Positions 41,652-41,652 of a stretch of DNA of 41,652 nt are shown here, one piece after another. The stretch's first letter is position 1, and every line of letters starts with the position of its first letter. The notes under the pieces are model-generated. The model saw only the letters and a program-made list of their open reading frames with translations, had not been told where the DNA came from and made no database searches. A program made the position numbers and the translations under genes. Source of the DNA: Chara braunii (taxonomy: Eukaryota > Streptophyta > Charophyceae > Charales > Characeae); the NCBI GenBank assembly GCA_003427395.1, contig BFEA01000024.1, forward strand, positions 1,790,041 to 1,831,692, read 5' to 3'.

Positions 41652-41652
41652 T

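Overview
The window is nuclear DNA of a eukaryote in the green-plant lineage and is almost entirely repetitive. Evidence for this: Ty3/gypsy chromoviruses with CCHC Gag, a primer-binding site of the plant initiator-tRNA-Met type, AAACCCTAA telomere-like motifs, a Myb/SANT (trihelix-like) gene, and no bacterial operon structure. The protein flavour (large E/K-rich and P/S-rich Gag proteins, Myb/SANT-like repeat genes, many nonsense-riddled copies) fits a charophyte alga such as Chara. That placement is inference from pattern memory. No intact gene was found; every recognisable coding region carries stops and usually frameshifts.

Layout. 1-2945: sequence without recognisable genes, holding three small repeats (a 69-bp tandem duplication, a 36-bp tandem repeat, a spaced 20-bp repeat). 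2946-10711, minus strand: element 1, a broken Ty3/gypsy chromovirus read as gag, protease, RT, RNase H, integrase and a classical chromodomain, with an unexplained 1.2-kb spacer between gag and pol. 10763-11640: poly-G, telomere-like motifs and AT-rich DNA. 11644-17028: a CA/CACGTG array running straight into a ~5-kb pentanucleotide satellite (CTCTA/CGACA units) with one assembly gap. 17038-18102: unassigned, with a GC-rich repeat pair. 18103-19865, plus strand: broken Myb/SANT-like DNA-binding gene. 20155-20472: 117-bp tandem repeat. 21264-22466, plus strand: second broken gene of unknown family, open in one frame apart from four stops.

22467-26678: mostly non-coding, with a possible Trp-rich coding remnant (24914-25384), poly-T tracts, a hairpin and a ~95-bp tandem repeat. 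26679-34648, plus strand: element 2, a second Ty3/gypsy element with candidate 5' LTR, primer-binding site, long leader, an unusual gag (hydrophobic N-terminus, Glu/Lys coiled coil, capsid, Arg/Gly-rich tail, zinc knuckle), and a pol open in a single frame for 3.47 kb but crossed by seven stops. 34649-36154: GAA and TC microsatellites and the 3' LTR of element 3. 36155-41651, minus strand: element 3, a third Ty3/gypsy element from polypurine tract to gag; its 5' LTR lies beyond the window.

The genes do not form a cellular pathway. They are remnants of selfish elements, each of which once supplied capsid, protease, reverse transcriptase/RNase H and integrase for its own transposition. The two plus-strand genes at 18-22.5 kb may belong to a lineage-specific repeated gene family. 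The least ordinary parts are the satellite and its higher-order repeat, the membrane-segment-like start of element 2 Gag, the alternative integrase tail shared by elements 2 and 3, and decay by nonsense mutation with almost no frameshifts.
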